From the NCBI GenBank assembly GCA_910579605.1, contig CAJTUG010000036.1, forward strand, positions 1-23,402: a DNA stretch of 23,402 nt. Reading direction: 5' to 3'. A program made the position numbers and the translations under genes. The notes below the pieces were generated by a model, which was given only the letters and a program-made list of their open reading frames with translations, searched no databases and was not told the DNA's origin. This DNA comes from an uncultured Muribaculaceae bacterium (GTDB lineage: Bacteria; Bacteroidota; Bacteroidia; Bacteroidales; Muribaculaceae). Below, one piece after another: positions 7,264 to 15,543 of this stretch (its first letter is position 1; every line of letters starts with the position of its first letter).

Positions 7264-9780
7264 ATGATGAAGAAAACTTTACTAACGGGGGTTGCTATTG
7301 CAAGCATACTTGCGTTGGGTTCTGGTTGTTCAAGCGACGATTTCGGCGGCAAAGACGGCTATGGACGCATCTCCCCCAAAGTAGGAGTCGACACAGAAGC
7401 AGTGACATCAAAGAACGCTAAAGGGCGCGCACAAGATATCACTGCGAACGATTTGTCGCTCCGGCTTTCCAGTGCCGATGGCTCTTTCGTGAAAACGTGG
7501 GAAAGCTTAGAAAAATTCGATGCCTCAGAGCAATTTCCCATCGGGGCATATACTTTTGAAGCATTTTACGGCGATGCCGAAGCAGAAGGTTTTGAAACCC
7601 CGGCTTATACAGGCAGCCAGGAATTACGTATAGCCGACGGCCAAACCACCGACGTATCCCTCACAGCCACTCTTGCACAGGCAATGGTGAGCATCGTTTA
7701 TACCGATGCGTTTACCAAGTACATGAGCGATTGGGAGGCTAATCTCCGCACTGCTTCGGGCGAGACACTTGAATACTCAAAATTTGAGACACGTCCTATC
7801 TACATCCGACCGGGAGAATTCACCCTCAACGTGTCTGTAACCAAACCAAACGGACTTGGAGCTACTTTTGAGGTGGCCAAGATGGAGGCCAAAGCCAAAT
7901 ATCACTACACTGTGACAGTAGATCTTAACGGCGGAGAAGTAGGAGACGCAGTCCTTGTTGTAGATTTCGACGAAAATCTAAACCAGGAAGAGGTAGAAAT
8001 CCAACTTGCCGACCATATCCTCAGCGCCCCGGCCCCTGAAATTTCTGCAGACGGCTTTGAGGCAGCTACTCCGGTAGAATTTGTTGGTGGCATGGCATCT
8101 TCCGACCCGTTGAAAATGGGTATCATCGCCCATGGCGGTCTTGCAAAACTCACATTGACAACGTCTTCTATTTCACTTCTGTCGCAAGGTTGGCCTCAAG
8201 AGGTAGAACTTATAAGTGGAGATAACCGCCAAACACTTGAAGACCTCGGTCTTAAAGCTCTTGGCGTGTGGAACAACCCCGACAAGATGGCTGTGGTAGA
8301 CTTTACCGAAGTACTGTCTCATATCCAGGAGGTAAGCACCGAAAATCTCAGCACTTTCACTCTTGTAGCAGTAGACAAGAACAGCAAAGTTTCTGAACCA
8401 CTCACTTTGAGCGTACAACTTGAACCGCTTGTCCTTGAATTGTCTGCACAAGATTATTACAACCCCGGCAACGACCTCAAAGTAGCTTTGGCTTTCAATG
8501 GTTCAAATCCTAAAGAGAACGTAAAAATCCAATACAAGAATAACAATGGCCGTTGGGCAGACCTTGAAATATTAGCAGCCGAAGAAACCGGCAGCCGCGC
8601 AACCCGCAACTATACACTCACCGTTGCAGCGCCCGACGGCTACGATTCTTTGACTATCCGTGCAGTCTGCGGCAACAAAGAAGGCAACCAGATAACAATC
8701 GGCACAGCCCCTTTTGATGTAACCGGTAGCGAAAACGACGTTTACGGATCGTTCGCGTTTGTGAGTGTTACCGGTACCGAAGAGAGTACGGATGCTCTCG
8801 CCGCTCGTGCATCATATTTCGTGAGCACCGACGGGAAAAATTTCACCGCAGCTCAAGGAGAAAAGATCGGCAATTATTTCCGAATAAACGGTCTTGAGCC
8901 AAACACTCAATACTTTGTGCGCGTTCAGATAGACGGCTACAACTCCAAATCTTTCCAGATTTCTACAACTGCTACCACACCGATTCCCGGCGGCGATATG
9001 GACACATGGACCACTGCCGCATCGGGCAACAACTGGATTCTTGCAGTTCCCGGCGAATCAACCGAAAGCGCTGTCTGGGGCACAAACAATCCCATGACAA
9101 CATCAGAAGGTTCAAATTTTGCATACTGTCGCATCTCCGGCACTATCAGTACCACTGGCCGCAAAGGTGGTAGCGCAGCGTTGCTCCGCACATGCGGTTG
9201 GGGCGATGGGAATACCGCAGTAGGTACCGATTACAACGGCGGTGCCTGCAAATATACCGACGCAGGATTGCTCCACCTCGGTTCTTCCCGTTCTACCCGT
9301 CCCTCGGGATATGGAGTTAACGATAATGTGGTATCATGCAAGTGGATGTTGGGCTTTATCCCAATCACTTACAAAACAAGTACCGGTCCTGTGATGACCG
9401 ACGATCTTGATTGCGGAATCTCTTTCGACAACCGTCCATCCGGTCTTTCGTTCTGGTACAAATACGCTCCTAAAAACGCTAACGACAAAGGCTATGCTCT
9501 CATCTGTGTGAAAGACGCTGCCGGAAATACTCTTGCAGAAGGTTCTACCCTCTTGGATAAAGCCGATGATTTCAAACAAGCTAAAGTAGATATCTCAGGA
9601 CAATATGTTCCCGGCCTTGAAAAAGGCGCAAAACTATATGTCAAATTCCTTTCGTCTTACGACATGGAATACATCAAGCGCCAATCGGGCAATTTCTCGG
9701 GTCCAGGCAATGCCAACCTCAGCGATGGAACTTTTATGGGTTCCCAGCTCACAATCGACGATATCGAATTAATCTACTAA
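7264..9780 (+). CDS. DUF4493-domain surface lipoprotein with C-terminal PCMD-like domain (large member)
   Basis: 838 aa from the ATG at 7264 (a second ATG follows at 7267). An in-frame ATG at 7210 would put 18 polar residues before the signal and is rejected. The signal 'KKTLLTGVAIASILALGSGC' has its lipobox Cys at residue 22, followed by SSDD, an acidic tail often seen on surface-exported Bacteroidales lipoproteins. Domains: DUF4493-like (about 32-250, with 'GYGRISPKVGVDT' and 'FPIGAYTFEAFYGD'); Ig-like (about 252-387); a second Ig-like segment (388-485); an FN3-like segment (492-572, 'INGLEPNTQYFVRV'); and a PCMD-like carbohydrate-associated domain (573-838, 'GGDMDTW' to 'TIDDIELIY'). No catalytic motif is recognisable. 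First gene of a three-gene operon of related lipoproteins; probably outer-membrane glycan- or partner-binding, by inference only. Confidence 0.8.
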   Translation: MMKKTLLTGVAIASILALGSGCSSDDFGGKDGYGRISPKVGVDTEAVTSKNAKGRAQDITANDLSLRLSSADGSFVKTWESLEKFDASEQFPIGAYTFEAFYGDAEAEGFETPAYTGSQELRIADGQTTDVSLTATLAQAMVSIVYTDAFTKYMSDWEANLRTASGETLEYSKFETRPIYIRPGEFTLNVSVTKPNGLGATFEVAKMEAKAKYHYTVTVDLNGGEVGDAVLVVDFDENLNQEEVEIQLADHILSAPAPEISADGFEAATPVEFVGGMASSDPLKMGIIAHGGLAKLTLTTSSISLLSQGWPQEVELISGDNRQTLEDLGLKALGVWNNPDKMAVVDFTEVLSHIQEVSTENLSTFTLVAVDKNSKVSEPLTLSVQLEPLVLELSAQDYYNPGNDLKVALAFNGSNPKENVKIQYKNNNGRWADLEILAAEETGSRATRNYTLTVAAPDGYDSLTIRAVCGNKEGNQITIGTAPFDVTGSENDVYGSFAFVSVTGTEESTDALAARASYFVSTDGKNFTAAQGEKIGNYFRINGLEPNTQYFVRVQIDGYNSKSFQISTTATTPIPGGDMDTWTTAASGNNWILAVPGESTESAVWGTNNPMTTSEGSNFAYCRISGTISTTGRKGGSAALLRTCGWGDGNTAVGTDYNGGACKYTDAGLLHLGSSRSTRPSGYGVNDNVVSCKWMLGFIPITYKTSTGPVMTDDLDCGISFDNRPSGLSFWYKYAPKNANDKGYALICVKDAAGNTLAEGSTLLDKADDFKQAKVDISGQYVPGLEKGAKLYVKFLSSYDMEYIKRQSGNFSGPGNANLSDGTFMGSQLTIDDIELIY

Positions 9781-9794
9781 ACCGATCATAACAA

Positions 9795-11090
9795 ATGAAA
9801 ACTAAAATAGCAACCATACTTTCGGCGAGCGTGCTTATGCTCGGGGCAGTAGCATGCTCGGAGCAGTGGAATCCGCCAACCGAACAAGAAGGAACGCTCT
9901 CTTTGGGTTCGCTTGAACTTTCTGTTAAAGAAGAAACCAAAGTGATAAACAACGCTGCAGGCCGCGCGGCAGTGGATGTATCGCAGTTCCTCGTAAATAT
10001 TTACGAAGCGCCAAAAACCGAAGGCGACGCACCCAAATACAGCTATGTATATGCTTCTATGCCAGAAGTGTTGGCATTACCTGTGGGTAAATATACCGTT
10101 GAGGTAGAATCGCACCATATAGAAAAAGCCGCATGGGAAGCTCCTTACTACTGCGGAAGCCTTGATTTTGAAATTGAAGCTAACAAGATTAAAGATCTTG
10201 GCACTGTAGAATGTAAATTTGCATCTATAAAAGTAACTGTTGCTTTCGCCGACGATCTCCGCAAAGTTCTCGGCGACGATGTCAAAGTAACCATCGTGTG
10301 CAACGATCTCGGCCGTCTGGAATATACCCCCGACGAAACACGCGCCGGATATTTTGAAGCAGTGAACAACTCCCCCACACTCATTGCCAAATTTACCGGA
10401 ACAATCAACGGCAATTACACCTCTGTAGACACTCCTTTCAAGGATGTAGAGGCTGGTCAATGGCGTATCATCACCTACAAGATTAAAAACGGTCCCGAGC
10501 CTCCCGAACAAACCGGAGGGGTAAATCCAGGCGGTGTCAACCTTGACATTTCTGTAGGCGAGGTAGATGTAGACGGCAATGTCAACATCACTGAAGATCC
10601 ATCCAACACAGAAGATAGCCCCTGGGGGCCGGAAGAACCAAAAGATCCTAATATTCCCGATAATCCCGACGATCCTAAAGACGAAGGAAAAATAGAGTTG
10701 AAATCTGAACAATTTCCCGAATTCGATAAGGTTTATGACGTTGCAGGTTGGGAGGCCGGCGCTCCTGCTGTTGTGCTTATTTCTGCCGACAACCTCATTG
10801 CAGATGTCAAAGTTAAGATTGAATCTGAAACTTTGACCGCCGAGGTTCTTGAAGGTGTAGGATTGGTATCCGAATTCAGCCTTGCCAACGACAGCGAGCT
10901 CTTCCCGGCATTTGAAGGCTTGGGCTTCCCCTATGGCGAGGGCGTTAATAAACAGGCATCAATAGAATTCAAGATTACCGATTTTATGGGTCTACTCGGT
11001 ATTTACGGCTCGGCTCTCCACAAATTCCATATCACTGTAACCGATATGAAAGGTAATGTTAAAAGCGAAACTCTCCAACTTCAATCTTAA
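9795..11090 (+). CDS. DUF4493-domain lipoprotein lacking the PCMD region (short member)
   Basis: A 431-aa lipoprotein: signal 'MKTKIATILSASVLMLGAVAC' cut to 20 residues before C21, then SEQ. The DUF4493-like part covers about 33-232 ('GTLSLGSLELSVKEE', 'LALPVGKYTVEVESHH', 'TRAGYFEAVNNS'). A disordered Gly/Pro/Asp-rich linker follows (233-298, including 'DPNIPDNPDDPKDEGK'). The C-terminal Ig-like domain (about 300-431, 'HKFHITVTDMKGNVKSETLQ') corresponds to the Ig-like domain that follows DUF4493 in both neighbours. It stops there, without the FN3 and PCMD-like domains. It starts 14 bases after the preceding stop, so co-translation with its paralogues is likely. Function unknown; probably a surface-exposed assembly partner. 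Confidence 0.8.
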   Translation: MKTKIATILSASVLMLGAVACSEQWNPPTEQEGTLSLGSLELSVKEETKVINNAAGRAAVDVSQFLVNIYEAPKTEGDAPKYSYVYASMPEVLALPVGKYTVEVESHHIEKAAWEAPYYCGSLDFEIEANKIKDLGTVECKFASIKVTVAFADDLRKVLGDDVKVTIVCNDLGRLEYTPDETRAGYFEAVNNSPTLIAKFTGTINGNYTSVDTPFKDVEAGQWRIITYKIKNGPEPPEQTGGVNPGGVNLDISVGEVDVDGNVNITEDPSNTEDSPWGPEEPKDPNIPDNPDDPKDEGKIELKSEQFPEFDKVYDVAGWEAGAPAVVLISADNLIADVKVKIESETLTAEVLEGVGLVSEFSLANDSELFPAFEGLGFPYGEGVNKQASIEFKITDFMGLLGIYGSALHKFHITVTDMKGNVKSETLQLQS

Positions 11091-11102
11091 TAGCAAACCG
11101 GT

Positions 11103-13277
11103 ATGAAAAAATATAGAATAATCCTTGCCGGCGTTGCTGCCATGGCATTGATGGGGAGTTGCTCTGAAGAAAGATTCGACACCACAGGCGAAGGAGCAAT
11201 CACCCTTACGACAAAAATAAACACCGATATGACGGTTGTTTCCCGTTCATTGGCCGACGACTTAGCAGAATCCACTATCATCTGGATCTCCAACGATAAA
11301 GGCGCTATCCGCAAATATAACGGTGCTTCGGAAATCCCCACAGGCGAAATACCTCTCTTGTCGGGTTCTTATGTAGCACAGGTTTGGGCTGGAGACTCCG
11401 TATCGGCTTCTTTCGAACAACGCTGCTTCAAAGGCAGGGAAGCCTTCACAGTAAGTGCAGGGCAAACCTCACGCGTTGAAATCACAGCCAAGCTTGCCAA
11501 TGTTGCAGCGTCTGTGGTATACGACGAAGGCGTAGATGAAGTTTTGCGAAACTACAGCATGACTGTAGGGCACGACAGAGGGGAACTTGTATTTGAAGGC
11601 CGCGACGAGCGCCGCGGATATTTCATGATGCCGTCGACCTCCGACGATTTGACATATACCCTTGAGGGCGAACTTAACGACGGCACTCCTTTTGTGCTTC
11701 AAGGCACTATTGCCGATGCTAAATCTCACCCTGCCACAGAGTATGTTCTCCATGTCAAATACGATGCGGAGACCCCAGACCTCGGCGGTGGCGTATTTAC
11801 GATTACCGTTGATGAAACCAGCATTGAAATCCAAGATACGATTGAAATCATCACTGCACCTATTTTCAGCGGCTATGGTTTTGACTTTGAAAACCCCATC
11901 CGCTCCAAAGCAGGCGAAGTTGGGCGATTGACGGTTTATGCCTCAAGCGCAACCGAAATCACTGCGTTGGAAATGGATTCCAAGCTTTTTGAGCCCATAG
12001 TAGACGGCAATGGCGTTGAACTCTTCGGTATGGCCGACACACAACGTCAAAAGCTCATTGATGCCGGCATCAACTACACTCTCAACTATGATGCAGAAGC
12101 CGACAATTCGCTTTTGCAAGTAAACTTTGAAGAAAGCCTTACCAATGCTCTCTTAGACGGAACACACGAAATTGTATTCCGCGCTAAAGACCGCGACGGA
12201 CGCACTTCGGAAGTCACTTTGACAATAGTTATTTCAGACAACCCTGTGAGCATTGAACCTGTAAATGAAAACGAGGTTTACTCCAACCGTGCAACTCTCA
12301 GGGCTTTGGTAACGAAAGAGAATGTAGAAACCATAGGTTTCAACTACCGTAAATCTGGCGATGCCGATTGGACATTTGTGGAAGGTATTGCAGGAAGCCG
12401 CACATACGCTGTAGGTACACCCTACTATGCGGTGATAGAAAACCTTGAGCCAGGCACCGACTATGAATATGTGGCTACCGACGGTACATTCGCAACATCC
12501 GAAATAAATAAATTCACTACAGAACTCCAGGCACAGCTCCCAAATGCAGGCATGGAAGACTGGGCGGAATTCAGAAGCGGCGAAGACACAAAAGACGTGG
12601 TTCATATCGCTGCCGACGCTTCATCAATGTTCTGGGATTCGGGCAACCACGGGTCTGCAACCATGGGTAAATCCGTCACCAACAAGTCTGCCGACATTAA
12701 ACACTCCGGCAACTACTCTGCATGCCTTGAGTCGCAGTTTGTAGGTCTTGGCGGTGTTGTAGGTAAATTCGCTGCAGGCAACCTATTTGTAGGCCAGTAC
12801 CTCCATACAGCCGGCACCGACGGTGTACTCGGCTGGGGACGCCCCTTCAATTGCCGTCCTACCGCCTTGAAGGTGTGGGTAAAGTATGAACCTGCACAAG
12901 TTACCGAGAAAAAAGAAGCACATGCCGACCTCGCTGTAGGCGATATGGACCGCGGTGTTATCTACATTGCACTCCTTGACGAAACGACTAAAGCCGATGC
13001 AAACTATCCCGGTTGGCCTATTGTCATTAAGACTGCCTCAAAAGAGCAACAACTGTTCAGCCCCGATGATGCCAACGTCATTGCCTACGGTCGCCATGAT
13101 TTCAACGAAGCCACAGCAGGCAGCGATATGGTTGAAATCACTATACCTATAGACTACAAGAAAGACATCCGTCCTTCTAATATTGCAATAGTATGCTCAG
13201 CATCTGTCTACGGCGACTACTTTGCCGGAGGTCGCGGCTCTAAAATGTATGTAGACGATTTCGAACTCGTTTACTGA
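11103..13277 (+). CDS. DUF4493-domain lipoprotein with FN3 and PCMD-like domains
   Basis: A 724-aa lipoprotein with signal 'MKKYRIILAGVAAMALMGSC' (lipidated C20) followed by SEE. Order of domains: DUF4493-like (about 30-222, 'GAITLTTKINTDMTVVSRSL', 'LLSGSYVAQVWAGDS', 'RRGYFMMPS'); Ig-like (about 250-379, ending 'KDRDGRTSEVTLTIVIS'); FN3-like (about 380-475, 'YAVIENLEPGTDYEYVATDG'); and a PCMD-like domain (about 478-724), opening 'LPNAGMEDW', with 'MFWDSGN' and ending 'KMYVDDFELVY'. The end is strikingly parallel to that of the first lipoprotein (IDDIELIY). It begins 12 bases after the second gene and is followed by a terminator. PCMD-like domains are usually linked to carbohydrate utilisation, but ligand and function here are unproven. 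Confidence 0.8.
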   Translation: MKKYRIILAGVAAMALMGSCSEERFDTTGEGAITLTTKINTDMTVVSRSLADDLAESTIIWISNDKGAIRKYNGASEIPTGEIPLLSGSYVAQVWAGDSVSASFEQRCFKGREAFTVSAGQTSRVEITAKLANVAASVVYDEGVDEVLRNYSMTVGHDRGELVFEGRDERRGYFMMPSTSDDLTYTLEGELNDGTPFVLQGTIADAKSHPATEYVLHVKYDAETPDLGGGVFTITVDETSIEIQDTIEIITAPIFSGYGFDFENPIRSKAGEVGRLTVYASSATEITALEMDSKLFEPIVDGNGVELFGMADTQRQKLIDAGINYTLNYDAEADNSLLQVNFEESLTNALLDGTHEIVFRAKDRDGRTSEVTLTIVISDNPVSIEPVNENEVYSNRATLRALVTKENVETIGFNYRKSGDADWTFVEGIAGSRTYAVGTPYYAVIENLEPGTDYEYVATDGTFATSEINKFTTELQAQLPNAGMEDWAEFRSGEDTKDVVHIAADASSMFWDSGNHGSATMGKSVTNKSADIKHSGNYSACLESQFVGLGGVVGKFAAGNLFVGQYLHTAGTDGVLGWGRPFNCRPTALKVWVKYEPAQVTEKKEAHADLAVGDMDRGVIYIALLDETTKADANYPGWPIVIKTASKEQQLFSPDDANVIAYGRHDFNEATAGSDMVEITIPIDYKKDIRPSNIAIVCSASVYGDYFAGGRGSKMYVDDFELVY

Positions 13278-13293
13278 TACTTTCTCCCATAAA

Positions 13294-13334
13294 TAATGCC
13301 GGCTGTCTGGAAACAAATCAGACAGCCGGCATTA
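13294..13334. terminator. 16-bp perfect hairpin between converging genes
   Basis: Arms 13294-13309 and 13319-13334 are exact complements (TAATGCCGGCTGTCTG and its reverse complement) around a 9-base loop. It lies 16 bases after the last DUF4493 gene and 18 bases beyond the stop of the DUF2582 gene on the other strand, so it can end both transcripts. T-tracts on either side are short. Confidence 0.75.
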
Positions 13335-13352
13335 ATTTATATTCAGAGACCC

Positions 13353-13568
13353 TTAAGCTTGAACAAGGGAAACGATGAGTTCTTTTTCGTCTTCGGGATC
13401 TACGTCGATGTTGACTTTGCCTTCGCGAGCGAGCCAACCCAATGCAGCATAGACTTCTTTGTCTTTAAGTTTTGTAATTTTTTTGATTTGCTTGATGCCA
13501 AGAGCGTCGGCAGCGTTGAGTGCAACCCAAACAGTTCCGGCGTTTGCACCGATTACTTCAATGTTCAT
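13353..13568 (-). CDS. Winged helix-turn-helix protein, DUF2582 family
   Basis: A 71-aa protein that is essentially one small winged helix: 'MNIEVIGANAGTVWVALN' (helix 1), 'LGIKQIKKITKLKDKEVYAA' (helix 2-turn-recognition helix) and 'LGWLAREGKVNIDVD' followed by a beta wing. This matches the DUF2582 family, which is widespread in Bacteroidota and has no assigned role. It lacks any sensory domain, so it would be a DNA- or nucleic-acid-binding accessory protein. It is the only gene on its transcript; 243 AT-rich bases with an inverted repeat separate it from the ferredoxin gene upstream. Confidence 0.8.
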   Translation of the reverse strand: MNIEVIGANAGTVWVALNAADALGIKQIKKITKLKDKEVYAALGWLAREGKVNIDVDPEDEKELIVSLVQA

Positions 13569-13666
13569 TTCTGTATATATTAATTAGTTAAACGTGTGTT
13601 ATCAATTGATTCTATATAAATATTACTTTTCTATATAATAAGAACACATAAATAAGCCATAAGTTT

Positions 13667-13686
13667 CGTTAAAATACATTTTAACG
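13667..13686. repeat. 20-bp AT-rich palindrome upstream of the DUF2582 gene
   Basis: CGTTAAAAT (13667-13675) and ATTTTAACG (13678-13686) are perfect arms around the dinucleotide AC. The gap 13569-13811 is strongly AT-rich, with a repeated TCTATATA at 13611 and 13630, and contains no other gene I can support. The palindrome could be an operator, possibly for autoregulation by the winged-helix protein encoded next to it; that is inference. Confidence 0.4.
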
Positions 13687-13753
13687 CCAATATATATCAC
13701 AGCCTCAAAGGTTTGAAGAAACTATGTGTAGTTATCTATAATAAGTAAATAGC

Positions 13754-13791
13754 AAAAAAACAAGCGCAGGCCGTTTGAAGGTCTGCGCTTG
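13754..13791 (-). terminator. Terminator of the ferredoxin gene
   Basis: Arms 13761-13772 and 13780-13791 form a 12-bp stem with one G-U pair and a 7-base loop. On the minus strand it is followed at once by seven Ts (13760 to 13754), a standard intrinsic terminator 20 bases after the ferredoxin stop. Confidence 0.85.
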
Positions 13792-13811
13792 GATTTTATA
13801 TTCCTGGAAAA

Positions 13812-13982
13812 TTATTCACCGGGGATAATAGCTTCGCTGGGGCAAACAGAAGCGCAAGTGCCGCAATCGATGCAAGTATCGGGATCGATGTGGTAGATTT
13901 CGCCTTCGGAGATAGCGCCAACAGGGCATTCGGGCAAGCAAGTGCCGCAAGCCACACAAGAGTCGGTAATTACGTAAGCCAT
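13812..13982 (-). CDS. 2[4Fe-4S] ferredoxin
   Basis: A short 56-aa gene. The product has two clostridial-type cluster motifs of the form CxxCxxCxxxCP: C9, C12, C15, C19-P ('CVACGTCLPECP') and C37, C40, C43, C47-P ('CIDCGTCASVCP'), related by internal two-fold symmetry and ending 'AIIPGE'. Such ferredoxins carry low-potential electrons in the cytoplasm of anaerobes, for example with pyruvate:ferredoxin oxidoreductase or hydrogenase. It starts at the ATG 13982-13980 and has its own -7 element (14039-14046) and terminator, so it is expressed as a single gene rather than as part of the glmM operon. Confidence 0.95.
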   Translation of the reverse strand: MAYVITDSCVACGTCLPECPVGAISEGEIYHIDPDTCIDCGTCASVCPSEAIIPGE

Positions 13983-14038
13983 AGTGGTTTAGTGTTTAGA
14001 AATTATACTTAAATATTTGTTTTGTTTGTTTGTGGCTA

Positions 14039-14046
14039 CAAATTTA
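14039..14046 (-). promoter_or_regulatory. -7 element of the ferredoxin promoter
   Basis: The minus strand reads TAAATTTG, an exact fit to TAnnTTTG, about 57 bases upstream of the ferredoxin ATG. No convincing -33 TTTG is seen at the proper distance. The element lies in one arm of an imperfect inverted repeat (14040-14075). Confidence 0.5.
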
Positions 14047-14110
14047 CGCTTTTTTTTTGTGTTTGCGTAAAATTTAAGTATCTTTTTTTAGATAATGAAA
14101 CGTTAAAAAA

Positions 14111-15499
14111 TCACTTTACCATTTTATCTACCAATGCCCCGATTTTATCAGCCAATTTTTTGGCGTCTTCCATAGAATGGGCTTCGGAATAAATACGGAT
14201 AATAGGCTCTGTATTCGATTTGCGGAGGTGTACCCAAGAATCGCTGAAATCTATTTTCACACCGTCTATATCTGTAATCTTTTCGTCTTTGAAAGATTCC
14301 TTCACGGCTTCAAGAATAGCATCGACGTCTATTTCAGGAGTGAGTTGGATTTTTGTCTTGTAGATATCGTAGGCGGGATAATCCTTTCGGAGCTGAGACG
14401 GTTTTTTGCCGGTTTTAGCCATGAGAGTAAGGAATAGAGCCACACCAACCAAAGCGTCTCTGCCATAGTGGAGTTCGGGATATATGACACCGCCATTTCC
14501 TTCGCCACCGATTACGGCTCCGGTTTCCTTCATTTTGGTAGTGACGTTAACTTCGCCAACAGCAGCAGCAGAATAACTACCGCCATGTTTAACGGTAACA
14601 TCTCTAAGAGCACGGGAGGAGCTAAGATTGCTCACAGTATTTCCCGGGGTATGGGCAAGAACATAATCGGCAACTGCCACAAGGGTGTATTCCTCACCGA
14701 AGAAATCGCCTCCATCTGAAATAATGGCAAGGCGGTCTACGTCGGGGTCAACTACAAAACCGACATCTGCACCGCTTTCTTTTACTGTACGTGCAATATC
14801 GCCAAGGTTTTCCGGAATCGGCTCGGGAGTATGGGCAAATTGGCCGGTAGCCGTGCAATTTAGCTCAACGATGTTTTTTACGCCGAGAGCCTTGAGAAGC
14901 TGAGGAATAACGACGCCGCCAACGCTATTTACAGCATCTACAGCAACAGTGAAATTGGCTTTGCGTATGGCTTCTACATCAACAAGCGGAAGGGCAAGAA
15001 CCTGATCAATATGACGGCGATTGTAGGTAGTATTGGTATAAACAGATCCAAGGTCGTCGACCTCGGCAAAAGTGAAATCATCGTCGGCAGCAATTTCAAG
15101 GACTTTTGCACCTTCTTCTGCGTTGAGGAATTCGCCTTTCTCATTAAGTAACTTCAGAGCATTCCATTGGCGCGGATTATGCGATGCGGTGAGGATAAGT
15201 CCACCACAAGCGTCTTCGCCGGTAACAGCCAACTCGGTAGTAGGTGTAGATGCGAGGTCGATGTCTACAACATCAAAACCCATACCTGTAAGCGTACCGC
15301 AGACAAGGCTCTTTACCATTGAACCGCTCAAGCGGGCATCGCGGCCTACAACGATTGTGCGGTGATTCTTGGTTGTTGTTTCGTTGATGAAACGGGCGAA
15401 AGCTGCCGTGAACTTAACGATGTCTAAGGGCGATAGTCCTTCGCCAGGGCGTCCGCCAATTGTGCCGCGGATACCGGAAATTGATTTAATCAGGGACAT
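14111..15499 (-). CDS. glmM: Phosphoglucosamine mutase
   Basis: A 462-aa alpha-D-phosphohexomutase with all four domains. The phosphoserine loop is 'TASHNPRQWNALK' (104-116, catalytic S106), the metal-binding loop 'DPDVDR' (251-256), the sugar-binding loop 'GEGNGG' (332-337) and the phosphate-binding loop 'RKSNTEPIIRIY' (426-437). It begins 'SLIKSISGIRGTIGG', typical of the Bacteroidota GlmM group. GlmM converts glucosamine-6-phosphate to glucosamine-1-phosphate on the way to UDP-GlcNAc for peptidoglycan and LPS. A phosphomannomutase activity cannot be excluded from sequence. It lies 44 bases after the DUF4827 gene and is the third gene of the nrnA unit. Confidence 0.85.
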   Translation of the reverse strand: MSLIKSISGIRGTIGGRPGEGLSPLDIVKFTAAFARFINETTTKNHRTIVVGRDARLSGSMVKSLVCGTLTGMGFDVVDIDLASTPTTELAVTGEDACGGLILTASHNPRQWNALKLLNEKGEFLNAEEGAKVLEIAADDDFTFAEVDDLGSVYTNTTYNRRHIDQVLALPLVDVEAIRKANFTVAVDAVNSVGGVVIPQLLKALGVKNIVELNCTATGQFAHTPEPIPENLGDIARTVKESGADVGFVVDPDVDRLAIISDGGDFFGEEYTLVAVADYVLAHTPGNTVSNLSSSRALRDVTVKHGGSYSAAAVGEVNVTTKMKETGAVIGGEGNGGVIYPELHYGRDALVGVALFLTLMAKTGKKPSQLRKDYPAYDIYKTKIQLTPEIDVDAILEAVKESFKDEKITDIDGVKIDFSDSWVHLRKSNTEPIIRIYSEAHSMEDAKKLADKIGALVDKMVK

Positions 15500-15543
15500 G
15501 ATTGATTTGTGTAATTAAGGTTAGTATCTCTGTCTTCAGAGCA

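Noticed and set aside
10077..10712. 211-codon minus-strand open frame inside the second DUF4493 lipoprotein
   Set aside because: Composition (many Tyr, Phe, Cys, Ile) is typical of an antisense frame, and the plus strand has a signal peptide, linker and domain order that explain the region.
7264..13277. Reading the lipoprotein triplet as a classic polysaccharide-utilisation locus
   Set aside because: No SusC, SusD, glycosidase or hybrid regulator is adjacent, so the PCMD-like domains alone do not justify that label.
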